Below are positions 6,278 to 6,307 of a stretch of 6,307 nt of DNA, piece after piece (within the stretch, counting starts at the first letter, position 1; every line of letters starts with the position of its first letter). The translations under genes and the position numbers were made by a program. The DNA lies in contig CAMDSB010000051.1 in assembly GCA_945907105.1 (NCBI GenBank), forward strand, positions 1-6,307, given 5' to 3'. This stretch comes from Rickettsia typhi. GTDB taxonomy: Bacteria > Pseudomonadota > Alphaproteobacteria > Rickettsiales > Rickettsiaceae. A model generated the notes under the pieces. It was not told where the DNA came from and searched no databases. It saw only the letters and a program-made list of their open reading frames with translations.

Positions 6278-6307
6278 ATGAAAAAAGATGATAGATTAAT
6301 TTTAGTT
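6278..6307 (+). CDS. Possible start of a divergent gene (first 10 codons)
   Basis: An ATG at 6278 opens a frame M-K-K-D-D-R-L-I-L-V that runs off the right edge. The preceding AAAGATCAAGAA is purine-rich and could act as a weak ribosome site. The gene would be divergent from the AsmA-family gene with 77 bases between the starts. Ten codons are too few to name a family, and an open frame this short is easily due to chance. Confidence 0.3.
   Translation, partial: MKKDDRLILV

Noticed and set aside
1..6307. tRNA or rRNA genes, CRISPR arrays, insertion sequences
   Set aside because: I saw no regularly spaced repeats, no transposase-like frames and no cloverleaf-like segment while reading both strands; this was by eye, not by computation.

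Overview
This is a low-GC window (roughly one third G+C by eye). The gene content and AT-biased codon use suggest an alphaproteobacterial, Rickettsiales-like intracellular bacterium. The main support is an AmpG-family permease of the short, roughly 12-helix type, a minimal D-Ala-D-Ala carboxypeptidase and a long AsmA-family protein. The assignment is inferred from family resemblance and was not tested by a search.

Layout: positions 1-1037 read on the + strand. They hold the remnant of a leucine-rich-repeat (LRR) gene that appears frameshifted, an open 132-codon frame (196-594) continuing from it, and a DUF805 membrane protein that overlaps that frame by ATGA (591-1037). A 177-bp convergent gap (1038-1214) follows. 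From 1215 to about 6200 three genes read on the - strand. In transcription order they are an AsmA-family protein (3603-6176, with an N-terminal piece reaching 6200), the muropeptide permease ampG (2201-3469) and a dacF-like carboxypeptidase (1215-2120). A strong two-way hairpin terminator separates ampG from the carboxypeptidase, and a promoter-like site lies between asmA and ampG. The three genes are therefore probably not one simple operon. The right end may hold the first ten codons of a divergent + strand gene (6278-6307).

Biologically, the - strand block is about the cell envelope. The carboxypeptidase trims peptidoglycan stem peptides in the periplasm, AmpG imports wall turnover fragments for recycling, and AsmA-family proteins are linked to lipid traffic between inner and outer membranes. 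The left part looks like accessory or decaying sequence.

The two most notable observations are broken genes. The asmA-like frame has an in-frame TAG at its eighth codon, inside what looks like its membrane anchor, with a GTG directly after it. The LRR gene at the left edge appears to carry a one-base frameshift in an A-run near position 91. I found no convincing new system, RNA gene, CRISPR array or insertion sequence.
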